NCBI RefSeq assembly: GCF_003946545.1
Contig: NZ_RHOA01000014.1
Location: forward strand, 1-47,651
DNA from: Levilactobacillus tangyuanensis
Lineage (GTDB): Bacteria > Bacillota > Bacilli > Lactobacillales > Lactobacillaceae
Length of the DNA: 47,651 bases
Direction of reading: 5' to 3'
A program made the position numbers and the translations under genes. Each line of letters starts with the position of its first letter. Position 1 is the stretch's first letter. This document shows, one piece after another, positions 38,691-46,049 of this stretch. The notes under the pieces were generated by a model that was not told the origin of the DNA, ran no database searches, and was given only the letters and a program-made list of their open reading frames with translations.

Positions 38691-40779
38691 ATGGAATCAA
38701 TTAGTTATCACCGATGCTGGATACCAACTTTCTGCTCAGACCTTATCTGGTAAACAAATTCAATACACCCACGCTCAAACGACCAATAAAGATATGTCAT
38801 CGATGACGTCAGATGAGTTGAAGGCTGTCACGAAGCTAGACAGCGTTGTTCAGGACTTATCGGTCGGAATTGTGAGTGTGCAGGACGACCACACGGTTAA
38901 TGTCCCAGTTAAGGTCACGAACCAGGATGTCACACAGGACTATCTGCTGTGCGGGCTGGCTATCTATGCTAAGCCGATTAATTCCGATGATGATGGGGAA
39001 ATCCTATACGGAGTTGCTGTTGCTGATAGTCCTGACCTAATGGTGGCCCAAAACGGTGCCACTGTCGTTGGAACTAGTTTCAGATTGAAAGTTCACGTTG
39101 GTGCTGCTGATAACGTCAGTATTAAAATAACGCCCGATGGTTCGGTATCAAATGAGGAACTGGAAGGCGTACTTAAGTCTTACGTACTCGCATCTGATTT
39201 GAGTAAGCAACTACCGCAAGACATCGCAGAGACTGGTTCAGACAACACCTTCACGGGCGCCAATACTTTCAAACAGGACCCGGTGGACGCCGCGGGTGAT
39301 CCGTATGTAACGGGCGCCGGAGCAATTGCAGCGGCCGAGGGACACTTTGCCAAAACGAGTGAATCGGGGGGCGTGTCAGTTGGCGGCGTTGAACTGGGAG
39401 TAGACGACGCTGGCAAGCTCAAATACGGCGATGATCTAGTACTGATGGCAAATAAGCCTCAGGCACCAGGGTTCACCGCGTCGATGGATTTCTCAGTTGA
39501 CAAGCCGCAATGGACGGTCACCCTGCCAAAGATTGATGGTGGGGCCTCAATCGTGTCTACCACTGTGCAGTACCGTAAGAGCGGTGACACCGATTGGACC
39601 AGCATTCAATCCGCAGTAACCACGCTGACGGGCCATGTGACCGGGCTCATGGGTAATTCTGAATACGAATTCCGAGCCTCTGTCACCAACTATGCCGGCG
39701 ATAGCCCCTACTCGGTGATGGTGACTGTAAAGACCATGGATGACCGTATCTTCGGTGCGTCATGGGACATGAGCAGTGATCCTAAGTTAACTCGCACAGA
39801 TTCCGCGGTCGGATTAGTAGCGGGGATTAACGGCGCCAAAAACGATTTCGACACTGTTGGGCCCTGGGCAAAGATGGATAAAACCATCATCGATGATAAG
39901 GGCAACTCCTTCGTTCGGATTCCCAAGTTGTATATCAAGAAGACTCAGACTGATAAGCTGGCTACCTGGCAAGTTTCCTTGAGCAAGATTGACGATTCTT
40001 GGTACCTGCCAAAATGCTTCTGGGACTTCACGAACAGCAAAGAATTGGATTACGTGGATGTTGGCCGCTATCAAGGCACGGTCGCGAGTGGTCTGCTGCA
40101 GTCTAAGAGTGGAGTGACAGCAACCGCCAGCTTAACGATCGGTTCATTTCGTGCGGATGCAAAGGCCAACGGCGATGGCTATCAGCTGCTTGATATTCAC
40201 GTTGTTGATGTATGGCAAGTTCTTTTTCTTATCGAGTTTGCCACACTCGATTCTCAGAGTATCATGCACGGAAACCTAGACAATGGTTCAAGTGGTTCAG
40301 CCAAGACCAACGGCACCGGTTCTAATCACGCTGGGTCATCTGGATACGCTACAAGCACGGGGCCGATGGATTACCGTGGCATCGAGAATATGTACGGCAA
40401 TCTGTATCAGTGGACTGACGGGGTTAACTTAACGGGAGCAAATGCTTGGGTATGCGATGATGCGAACAAATACCAATCAGACCTGTTTGCCGCCCCATAC
40501 CAGGCACTTAGCTACACCACTGCTACAGGCTGGATTTCTAAAATGGGATATGATTCAAACCACCCGTTCGCTCAGTTTGCTACTGTGGCCTCCGGGTCAG
40601 CCTCAACCTATTACGCTGACTACCAGTACACTACTACTGGCAACACTGTCGCTGCATACGGCGACTACTGGAACGGCACGGATAGCAACGGCGGGGCGTT
40701 CTGCTGGAGCCTGGGCGACTCTTCGACGTACTCGGACGTGAGCCACGGGTCGCGTCTCGTTAAAAAGGCTTTGGGTTAA
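38683..40779 (+). CDS. Tail fibre with FN3 domain and diversified C-type-lectin-like tip
   Basis: 698 aa. N-terminal fibre-attachment domain (about 1-165, MAKWNQLVITDAGYQLSAQT), a linker, one fibronectin-III domain (about 256-352, SIVSTTVQYRKSGDTDW and YEFRASVTNYAGDSPY) and a C-terminal formylglycine-enzyme/C-type-lectin-like domain (about 480-698) with GIENMYGNLYQWTDGVN. Its last 40 residues (YWNGTDSNGGAFCWSLGD and following) are the variable region of a diversity-generating retroelement. It should bind the host surface; variation changes host range. GAGGAGG precedes the ATG. Confidence 0.93.
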   Translation: MAKWNQLVITDAGYQLSAQTLSGKQIQYTHAQTTNKDMSSMTSDELKAVTKLDSVVQDLSVGIVSVQDDHTVNVPVKVTNQDVTQDYLLCGLAIYAKPINSDDDGEILYGVAVADSPDLMVAQNGATVVGTSFRLKVHVGAADNVSIKITPDGSVSNEELEGVLKSYVLASDLSKQLPQDIAETGSDNTFTGANTFKQDPVDAAGDPYVTGAGAIAAAEGHFAKTSESGGVSVGGVELGVDDAGKLKYGDDLVLMANKPQAPGFTASMDFSVDKPQWTVTLPKIDGGASIVSTTVQYRKSGDTDWTSIQSAVTTLTGHVTGLMGNSEYEFRASVTNYAGDSPYSVMVTVKTMDDRIFGASWDMSSDPKLTRTDSAVGLVAGINGAKNDFDTVGPWAKMDKTIIDDKGNSFVRIPKLYIKKTQTDKLATWQVSLSKIDDSWYLPKCFWDFTNSKELDYVDVGRYQGTVASGLLQSKSGVTATASLTIGSFRADAKANGDGYQLLDIHVVDVWQVLFLIEFATLDSQSIMHGNLDNGSSGSAKTNGTGSNHAGSSGYATSTGPMDYRGIENMYGNLYQWTDGVNLTGANAWVCDDANKYQSDLFAAPYQALSYTTATGWISKMGYDSNHPFAQFATVASGSASTYYADYQYTTTGNTVAAYGDYWNGTDSNGGAFCWSLGDSSTYSDVSHGSRLVKKALG
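40661..40758 (+). repeat. Variable repeat (VR) of the diversity-generating retroelement
   Basis: 98 bp at the 3' end of the fibre gene, aligned without gaps to the template repeat at 40834-40931. There are 8 differences (40703, 40709, 40714, 40715, 40717, 40729, 40735, 40742); all fall on template adenines (seven A to G, one A to T) and none of the 74 non-A positions differs. They change seven codons: Y to C and Asn to S, G, D, Y, D, S. The 3' GGGTCGCGTCTC is identical and is the likely IMH. Confidence 0.96.
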
Positions 40780-40786
40780 AGGGGGA

Positions 40787-40806
40787 CCGGGGGACCTTTC
40801 CCCCGG
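40787..40806 (+). other. GC hairpin downstream of VR
   Basis: CCGGGGG (40787-40793), loop ACCTTT, CCCCCGG (40800-40806): a perfect 7-bp GC stem 28 bases after the VR. Known retroelements need a similar hairpin/cruciform just past the IMH for efficient retrohoming; it may also act as a terminator for the fibre gene. Confidence 0.7.
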
Positions 40807-40829
40807 GAACTTTATTTTAGGGATTTTCG

Positions 40830-41051
40830 GTGCGCGACTACTGGAACGGCACGGATAGCAACGGCGGGGCGTTCTACTGGAACCTGAACAACTCTTCGAC
40901 GAACTCGAACGTGAACCACGGGTCGCGTCTCCTTAAGCTTGTGCATCATAAAATGCATCGAATTTTCCTTGCCACTTGGCAAAAATCAGGCTGCTCAAAG
41001 CAGGAGCTAGTAGCGATGTCGAACGTTCTTGAAGCCAATAAGGATAGTTAA
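40830..41051 (+). CDS. ORF containing the TR, with a non-TR tail
   Basis: A 73-codon GTG-started frame reads through the TR in the same frame as the VR and continues with about 38 residues (HRIFLATWQKSGCSKQELVA). No accessory protein gene (Avd) of normal size is present. The ribosome site (AGGGATTTTC) is weak. The frame may be open only because the TR is a gene copy; the tail could be a real short protein or part of the TR RNA. Confidence 0.35.
   Translation: MRDYWNGTDSNGGAFYWNLNNSSTNSNVNHGSRLLKLVHHKMHRIFLATWQKSGCSKQELVAMSNVLEANKDS
40834..40931 (+). repeat. Template repeat (TR) of the diversity-generating retroelement
   Basis: 98 bp copy of the VR placed 75 bases after it, with 24 adenines, many as AAC (Asn) codons at diversified sites. 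One base beyond the pair (VR GTTAA, TR CTTAA) the copies differ, marking the IMH/IMH* boundary. TR RNA is the template for the error-prone reverse transcriptase. Confidence 0.96.
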
Positions 41052-41089
41052 CCGCATAAACGCGTATTTAATGTGAAAGGAGGAACCAA

Positions 41090-42124
41090 ATGAAACGATA
41101 TGGAAACCTGTTCGAAAAAATTGTGAGCTCGGATAATTTGGAGCTCGCAATTGATGAATCATCTCGAGGGAAGCGAAGCCGTAAGGGCGTCGCTCGGATT
41201 CTTGCTAACAAGGATTTTTACATCATGAAGCTTCACGACATGCTAGTAGACCACGAGTACGTGCCTAACCATGTGGTTCGGCGTGTTATCCGTGACAAGG
41301 TAAAAACGCGGACAATTGCTAAGCCCCAGTTCTACCCAGACCAGGTGATCCAGTGGGCTACCATGCTAGTGCTACAGCCAATCTTCTTGAAAGGTATGTA
41401 CGAGTACAGTGTGGGGTCGATTCCTCATCGTGGCACTTCGATGGGCCAGAAGGCGGTTAAGAAGTGGCTGCAGAACGACCCTAAAAACACGAAATATTGC
41501 TTGAAAATGGACGTGCATAAATTTTACCCATCCATCAACACCACAGTTTTAAAGTCCAAGTTCCGCCGAAAAATTAAAGACCAGGATACGCTTTGGTTGC
41601 TTGATACACTTGTAAACCAGTTCGATAAAGGTCTACCAATCGGCTTCTACTCTTCTCAGTGGTTCGCTAACTTTTTTCTACAAGATCTGGACCATTACAT
41701 CAAGGATGATTTGCAAGTACCGTATCTGGTGCGAAACATCGATGACTTGGTTTTACTTGGCCCCAACAAGAAGAAACTTCATAAGGCAGAGCGGGCCATC
41801 TCTAGCTACCTAGCTGCTGAGGGCTTAAAGGTTAAGCCAAATTGGCAGGTTTTCAAGGTAAATTCACGTCCGATTGATTTTTTGGGAATGCGCCTTTACC
41901 GGGGCCACACGACTTTGCGGCGCCGTAACGCGTTAAAAATCAAGCGAAGAATGGCTAAGATTTCCAAGAAAGCAACGCTAAACCGTTTTGACGCGGCGAG
42001 CGTTATAGCTTACTGGGGCTGGCTCAAGCACTCTGATAGCTACGGATTCTACATGAAATACATGAAGCCTGCTTGCACTATCAAGAAGGCTAAGGAGGTA
42101 ATGTCTAATGGCAGTAAACGATGA
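41090..42124 (+). CDS. Diversity-generating retroelement reverse transcriptase
   Basis: 344 aa. Catalytic Asp in KMDVHKFYPSI (about 139-149), the retroelement-specific GFYSSQ (about 185-190; G-x-x-x-S-Q instead of Q-G-x-x-x-S-P) and the second catalytic pair in VRNIDDLVLLG (about 213-223). The usual aromatic residue of Y-x-D-D is Asn here. A basic C-terminal thumb follows (KIKRRMAKISKKATLNR). It copies TR RNA with errors at adenines and the cDNA replaces the VR. GGAGG precedes the ATG. It overlaps the next gene by 17 bases. Confidence 0.95.
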   Translation: MKRYGNLFEKIVSSDNLELAIDESSRGKRSRKGVARILANKDFYIMKLHDMLVDHEYVPNHVVRRVIRDKVKTRTIAKPQFYPDQVIQWATMLVLQPIFLKGMYEYSVGSIPHRGTSMGQKAVKKWLQNDPKNTKYCLKMDVHKFYPSINTTVLKSKFRRKIKDQDTLWLLDTLVNQFDKGLPIGFYSSQWFANFFLQDLDHYIKDDLQVPYLVRNIDDLVLLGPNKKKLHKAERAISSYLAAEGLKVKPNWQVFKVNSRPIDFLGMRLYRGHTTLRRRNALKIKRRMAKISKKATLNRFDAASVIAYWGWLKHSDSYGFYMKYMKPACTIKKAKEVMSNGSKR

Positions 42125-42485
42125 ATATGCGATGCTGTCGGGCCCTGTTCCGGTGGGGTTCGCAGTGTATCAGATGCCGGGCGTGCGACTCGGTGACCAT
42201 GAATTTTTCGGATGGAAAATGGTGAAGCAAAAGTCTGAATCTTACACGGATGAGGGCGGTAAAGAGCAACAACGAAGGGTTGACGATGATTCCGTTCCTG
42301 CTGTGTACGATGGGACCACGCAACTTCTTCAAGATAATGCGGAAAAGGCCAAAGAAATTGCTAGCCTAAAGGCGGCCAATGAGCTTACTCAACAGGGACT
42401 GATGGAGGCTGTTGACTACCTGTCGGCACAACTGGCAAAGACGCCTACCACAGTAACTGACACTTCAACCGGGGAGGCGAAGTAA
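42108..42485 (+). CDS. Hypothetical tail-accessory protein (125 aa)
   Basis: Helical C-terminal part (LQDNAEKAKEIASLKAANEL) and a small N-terminal domain. Genes of this type follow fibre genes and precede XkdX-like small genes in lactobacillus myophages. GGAGG lies upstream within the RT gene. No firm family. Confidence 0.65.
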   Translation: MAVNDEYAMLSGPVPVGFAVYQMPGVRLGDHEFFGWKMVKQKSESYTDEGGKEQQRRVDDDSVPAVYDGTTQLLQDNAEKAKEIASLKAANELTQQGLMEAVDYLSAQLAKTPTTVTDTSTGEAK

Positions 42486-42616
42486 TGGCATTCTCAGCAT
42501 TGGCGCAGATTTACGCACAAGCGATTGTGGAAGGCACTCGGACACTCGAAGAGGTCCCCGCACCGTTCCGCGCCGACACGCAAACCGCGTTAGACCAGCT
42601 ACAACAAACTAAATAA
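42485..42616 (+). CDS. XkdX/CD1375-like small protein 1 (43 aa)
   Basis: Short acidic helical protein, FSALAQIYAQAIVEGTRTLE with EVPAPFR, typical of the small CD1375/XkdX-type genes behind tail-fibre genes. Start overlaps the previous stop. A paralogue follows. Confidence 0.7.
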   Translation: MAFSALAQIYAQAIVEGTRTLEEVPAPFRADTQTALDQLQQTK

Positions 42617-42630
42617 GGAGATAATCAACT

Positions 42631-42801
42631 ATGTTAAATTTTAAATTTTCAGCACTCTCAGCAATCTACGCCGCTAACGTCTTGGACGGGGGCCGAACTA
42701 TTGATGAAGTTCCAACCTACTTGCAGGACGATGTGAAGAATGTCCTTGGCTCCGCAAAAAACTCTACGAGCACCGATGGGGATACCTCTGCGCAGGCTTA
42801 A
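42631..42801 (+). CDS. XkdX/CD1375-like small protein 2 (56 aa)
   Basis: ALSAIYAANVLDGGRTIDEV with PTYLQDDV aligns with the previous gene over about 32 residues and carries an added Ser/Thr-rich tail. AAGGAG precedes the ATG. The terminator stem begins within its 3' end. Confidence 0.7.
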   Translation: MLNFKFSALSAIYAANVLDGGRTIDEVPTYLQDDVKNVLGSAKNSTSTDGDTSAQA

Positions 42802-42828
42802 TCCTTCTAGTCGGTGCTTTTCTTTTGG
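42769..42828 (+). terminator. Terminator with a long loop at the end of the tail operon
   Basis: AGCACCGA (42769-42776) pairs perfectly with TCGGTGCT (42811-42818), followed by TTTTCTTTT. The 34-base loop is unusually long. Confidence 0.55.
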
Positions 42829-42856
42829 GATTTTTTGTGGGAAAGAGGTGAAGTAA

Positions 42857-43288
42857 TTGCATCGTATTAAAGATGGCCCGGTTCAACGGGCCTTTTCACA
42901 TTGGAATCATTTTTGTTTTGGCTTATTTTCAATGATAGGTGGTTTGTATATTTGGTTTCATCAAGGTTATTTAGATGATCCACGGGTGACACCGCCGCCA
43001 CCGCCGCCACCAGCCGAACATGCAATCTTTGCCTTTGCTGACGACTGGTGGTTTTCATTGTGGTTAATTATCTGTGGTCTCGCTATTCTGGTTGGCGTCT
43101 TTCACAACCGGCGGCTGTTACGTGATGGTGGCCTAGTCGCCCTATCACCAGCAATTGGGGCCTTATCAATGGCTTTTATTGTTCGGGGCTTGTTTGATGT
43201 GTGGTTTAACCTAACGTGGGTATTCGCCTTACTCATGCTGTTCTTGCTAGTCGGTACGTTGATTAGGGGGGACACGCATGGATATTAA
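42857..43288 (+). CDS. Membrane protein with poly-Pro loop
   Basis: 143 aa, TTG start after GAGGTG. Four hydrophobic segments (about 18-36, 63-81, 92-112, 115-136). A run of seven Pro (about 46-52) lies in the first loop. It lies before the coiled-coil protein, holin and endolysin, so it may belong to the lysis cassette or be a lysogenic conversion protein. No family recognised. Confidence 0.7.
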   Translation: MHRIKDGPVQRAFSHWNHFCFGLFSMIGGLYIWFHQGYLDDPRVTPPPPPPPAEHAIFAFADDWWFSLWLIICGLAILVGVFHNRRLLRDGGLVALSPAIGALSMAFIVRGLFDVWFNLTWVFALLMLFLLVGTLIRGDTHGY

Positions 43289-43640
43289 GTCCTGGGCAGT
43301 TGCTTTAGGTGCGCTGGGAACGTTTGCAACCACTATCTGGGCTGTTATTCATGGCTACCATTCTGACACATGGCAAGCTGACCAGGATCGCCAGGGCATG
43401 GAGAAGTACATTATGGAGCAAGTCAAAGCTGATAACGAATTGCTTCGTAAAGAACGCGAGAGTGATCAAGCACAATTTGCGAAAGATTTGAACGAATTGA
43501 AGGATAAGAAAGATGCCATGGAACAAGAACTTAACCAGCAGATTGCCTTGAAGGTTAGTGAGAATGAAGCCTTACGAAAACGCAACGCCGCTTTAGAACG
43601 TGAGAATCAAGCGTACCGGGAACGGTACGGTGAACTTTAG
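43278..43640 (+). CDS. Single-pass coiled-coil membrane protein
   Basis: 120 aa: an N-terminal membrane helix (about 6-26, WAVALGALGTFATTIWAVIHG) and a long coiled coil (about 40-118, VKADNELLRKERESDQAQFA, NQQIALKVSENEALRKRNAA). Such genes stand just before holins in Gram-positive phages. It may regulate lysis (an antiholin-like role) or be structural. Overlaps the previous gene by 11 bases. Confidence 0.7.
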   Translation: MDIKSWAVALGALGTFATTIWAVIHGYHSDTWQADQDRQGMEKYIMEQVKADNELLRKERESDQAQFAKDLNELKDKKDAMEQELNQQIALKVSENEALRKRNAALERENQAYRERYGEL

Positions 43641-43651
43641 GAGGAAAACGC

Positions 43652-44170
43652 ATGTCTGAATTTACGAAGATTATTAAATTACTCAACGACACCGGTATCT
43701 TAGGTGTCTTAATTTTTGCCCTGGTTGGCTGGTTTACCCGGATCAATCCAGCCGTAAAAACTAAGATTGCATCCAATAAATCCGCCAACCAGCGTGAAGT
43801 TCTTGGTCTACTGGACAATCTGGCAAGCAATGCGGTTCATCTGCTGTCGGCATCTTATGAAATACCTGGCGATGAAAAGCGAGAGAAGGCCATTGCCGAT
43901 GTCACTAGTCAACTTAATGGTTTGGGTCATGATGTCGACCCAGCTATTATCTCAGCTGCTATCGAAAAGGCCTATCAATTGATGACCACTCAAAACACTG
44001 TGGCCCAAGCGAAACAGGCTCAATTTGATGAGGGTCAGGCGGCCACAGAGCAAGTGTTCGCAGATAAAGAGGTACAATTGGCCGAACAGAAAGCTAAGGC
44101 TGATGCTGTAGTCGCTCCCTTAAATGTCCCGGCTACTACTCAAGCCCCAACGGAGGGAGATGCTAAGTAA
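43652..44170 (+). CDS. Holin (LLH family)
   Basis: 172 aa with one N-terminal membrane segment (about 10-30, NDTGILGVLIFALVGWF) and a helical cytosolic part (ANQREVLGLLDNLASNAVHL), the layout of the LLH holins of lactobacillus phages. It forms membrane lesions that release or activate the endolysin. AGGAGG precedes the ATG; the stop overlaps the endolysin start (TAATG). Confidence 0.85.
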   Translation: MSEFTKIIKLLNDTGILGVLIFALVGWFTRINPAVKTKIASNKSANQREVLGLLDNLASNAVHLLSASYEIPGDEKREKAIADVTSQLNGLGHDVDPAIISAAIEKAYQLMTTQNTVAQAKQAQFDEGQAATEQVFADKEVQLAEQKAKADAVVAPLNVPATTQAPTEGDAK

Positions 44171-45222
44171 TGCCCCGATTAGATATGGTCGATACGTCAA
44201 ATAATAACGGAATCATGACTAAAGCTAATTGGCTATCGATGAAAAAATATGGTGTCCGCGCGATGGTCGCAAAGCTATCGGAGGGCACTTTTTTTACGGA
44301 CCAAACAGCTAAGACAAGTATCCGAAACGCAGTCAAAGCCGGTTTGCACGTCAACGGCTATCACTTTGCGCGGTTCACTACTGTGGCAGGAGCCAAGGCA
44401 GAAGCCCAGATGGCGGCTCACTGTGCGTTCAACGCGGGACTCGGTAAAGATGCAGTGATTGTGTTGGACTTTGAAGCTACTAACTCCGGTTGGTCACGAA
44501 ACGCTGCGATCATTAAAGCATGGGTTGCTGAGGTTAAGCGCATGGGTTATCCCAAGACCGACGTCTACACCATGGGGTCTTGGACCAATTCAATGCCACT
44601 CAACAATTCGAGTCGTGGTGGGTGGATTGCCAATTACCCGTCAAACCCTGCTGGGCTAAAGTTTTATGGTAGTTATAATGGTTGGCAGTGGACCAGTACC
44701 CATAAATTCCCCGGGTGCTATGGTGGTTTCGATGTGTCCCAAATGTACTCAAACTACTACTATGGCACTACCACTCATGTAGCTAAGCCGGAGAAGGCCA
44801 TCTACTACCGGTACAATCCCAAGATGATCTATGCCCGGACGCCAATTAATCGCTACAAGGACATTGCCTTCAAACACAAAGTGGACAATTTTCCAACCGG
44901 CACCGTATTTACGATTGCCAAAGTGATTAACTACGGCAAAATTACCCGGTTCCAGTTGGCAAACGGCTATTACATCACGTCTAACCAAGCCAACGTTAAT
45001 CGCTTATATTATTCCGTTGATGGCGGCGTCAAACGAGTGAAGTCTGTTCGCGGTACTCATCGGTACAAGGACAAAGCCCTCAAGCATGTTGTGGACTGGC
45101 AACCAGCTGGGACTGAGTTTGATGTTGCTAAGATCGTCAAGCATGGAGACACAACTCGAATCCAATTGGCTAATGGATTATTTATCAGTGGCAACAAAAA
45201 GATTAACAAGTTCGTTAAATGA
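44170..45222 (+). CDS. Endolysin: GH25 muramidase with two C-terminal cell-wall repeats
   Basis: 350 aa. GH25 lysozyme domain at about 1-195 with the catalytic region VIVLDFEAT (D and E) and the entry Asp in LDMVDTSNNNG. No signal peptide, so export depends on the holin. Two repeats of about 65 residues follow (INRYKDIAFKHKVDNFPTGT and THRYKDKALKHVVDWQPAGT), each ending IQLANG/FQLANG-type, resembling SH3b-like/DUF5776 wall-binding modules of lactobacilli. It cleaves peptidoglycan at lysis. Confidence 0.95.
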   Translation: MPRLDMVDTSNNNGIMTKANWLSMKKYGVRAMVAKLSEGTFFTDQTAKTSIRNAVKAGLHVNGYHFARFTTVAGAKAEAQMAAHCAFNAGLGKDAVIVLDFEATNSGWSRNAAIIKAWVAEVKRMGYPKTDVYTMGSWTNSMPLNNSSRGGWIANYPSNPAGLKFYGSYNGWQWTSTHKFPGCYGGFDVSQMYSNYYYGTTTHVAKPEKAIYYRYNPKMIYARTPINRYKDIAFKHKVDNFPTGTVFTIAKVINYGKITRFQLANGYYITSNQANVNRLYYSVDGGVKRVKSVRGTHRYKDKALKHVVDWQPAGTEFDVAKIVKHGDTTRIQLANGLFISGNKKINKFVK

Positions 45223-45260
45223 GAGTATAATTCAACCATGCCTGTACGTTACTGATTTAG

Positions 45261-45298
45261 AAAAGGCGCTCACTCCTAACGGGGTGGGCGCCTTTTTT
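45261..45298 (+). terminator. Strong terminator behind the endolysin
   Basis: AAGGCGCTCACTCC pairs with GGGGTGGGCGCCTT (G-T pairs tolerated) around TAAC, followed by a T run. The inner 25 bases (45267-45291) recur exactly at 47244-47268. Confidence 0.9.
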
Positions 45299-45308
45299 GG
45301 TACGCAAG

Positions 45309-45337
45309 TTTACAAAAATGCGTAAAAGATGTAAAAT
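45309..45337 (+). promoter_or_regulatory. Promoter of the right-end cassette
   Basis: TTTACA (45309-45314), a 17-base spacer and TAAAAT (45332-45337) make a strong sigma-A promoter. The GTAAA repeats around it (GCGTAAAAGATGTAAAAT, GACGTAAAG) are possible operator sites for the HTH protein encoded by the second gene. Confidence 0.75.
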
Positions 45338-45368
45338 AGGAAAAAAGACGTAAAGAAGGTTAATTCAA

Positions 45369-46049
45369 ATGAAAAAAGTCCCATATTTTTCTGCATCTAG
45401 CAAGTCCTCACAGCAGTTGGTTCAGACATTGCTTACTAATTCTGAACAGAGACTATTGATTGGCATAGTATCTGCTGGTTATCAAGCTGAAAAGCGATAC
45501 GTAACGACTAACGCTCCAGATTGGTTGCGAATTGACAGGGCCGCTAAATTGTACCCTGAGTTGAAAAATATGGCAGTTGAATTTTCACTAAGACGTGCTT
45601 GCGATCGGCACATTATTCCGTTCTCATATGAGATTGGAACTATCGAAAGCAATAAAAACAAGTACCTAAAATTAATCAATAAAGACAGTCATGTAGTTTT
45701 AACTGTAAACCAAACGCCATCAGATAAACGTGCCAGTCGCAATGCTAAGTTTAGAACTAATTTATTTGATCAATGTGAAAATAAATTAGTTCTGTTTGAT
45801 GATGAAGTTCGCAGCGAAGACTTTATGTATCTAGAATTAAATCATGGATACCAGACAGAGAAACCAGCGTTTACGGTGATAGGTAAACCAGATACTAATG
45901 GGTCTTGGGAAGCTAGACTTAATTTGCAAAATAATGTACAGTTAATTTCTGCAGGCGAAAAACAGGATATTAAAACTACTTCAAGAGAAGTAGCATCATT
46001 CAGCGCAGATGAGTTCAAACAATACCAGGAATTTAATATTGAAGGATGA
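45369..46049 (+). CDS. DUF5986-like protein of the right-end cassette
   Basis: 226 aa, AT-rich gene with AAGAAGG before the ATG. The sequence resembles DUF5986 proteins (WLRIDRAAKLYPELKNMAVE, RRACDRHIIPFSYEIGTI, KLVLFDDEV). No catalytic motif is recognised. It overlaps the HTH/ImmA-IrrE gene by 4 bases under one promoter, an arrangement like toxin-antitoxin or defence pairs. Which partner would be toxic cannot be told from sequence. Confidence 0.75.
   Translation: MKKVPYFSASSKSSQQLVQTLLTNSEQRLLIGIVSAGYQAEKRYVTTNAPDWLRIDRAAKLYPELKNMAVEFSLRRACDRHIIPFSYEIGTIESNKNKYLKLINKDSHVVLTVNQTPSDKRASRNAKFRTNLFDQCENKLVLFDDEVRSEDFMYLELNHGYQTEKPAFTVIGKPDTNGSWEARLNLQNNVQLISAGEKQDIKTTSREVASFSADEFKQYQEFNIEG

Noticed and set aside
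40442-40741. 99-aa alternative frame within the fibre gene
   Set aside because: Shadow of the fibre frame, low-complexity Thr/Leu composition and no start signal.
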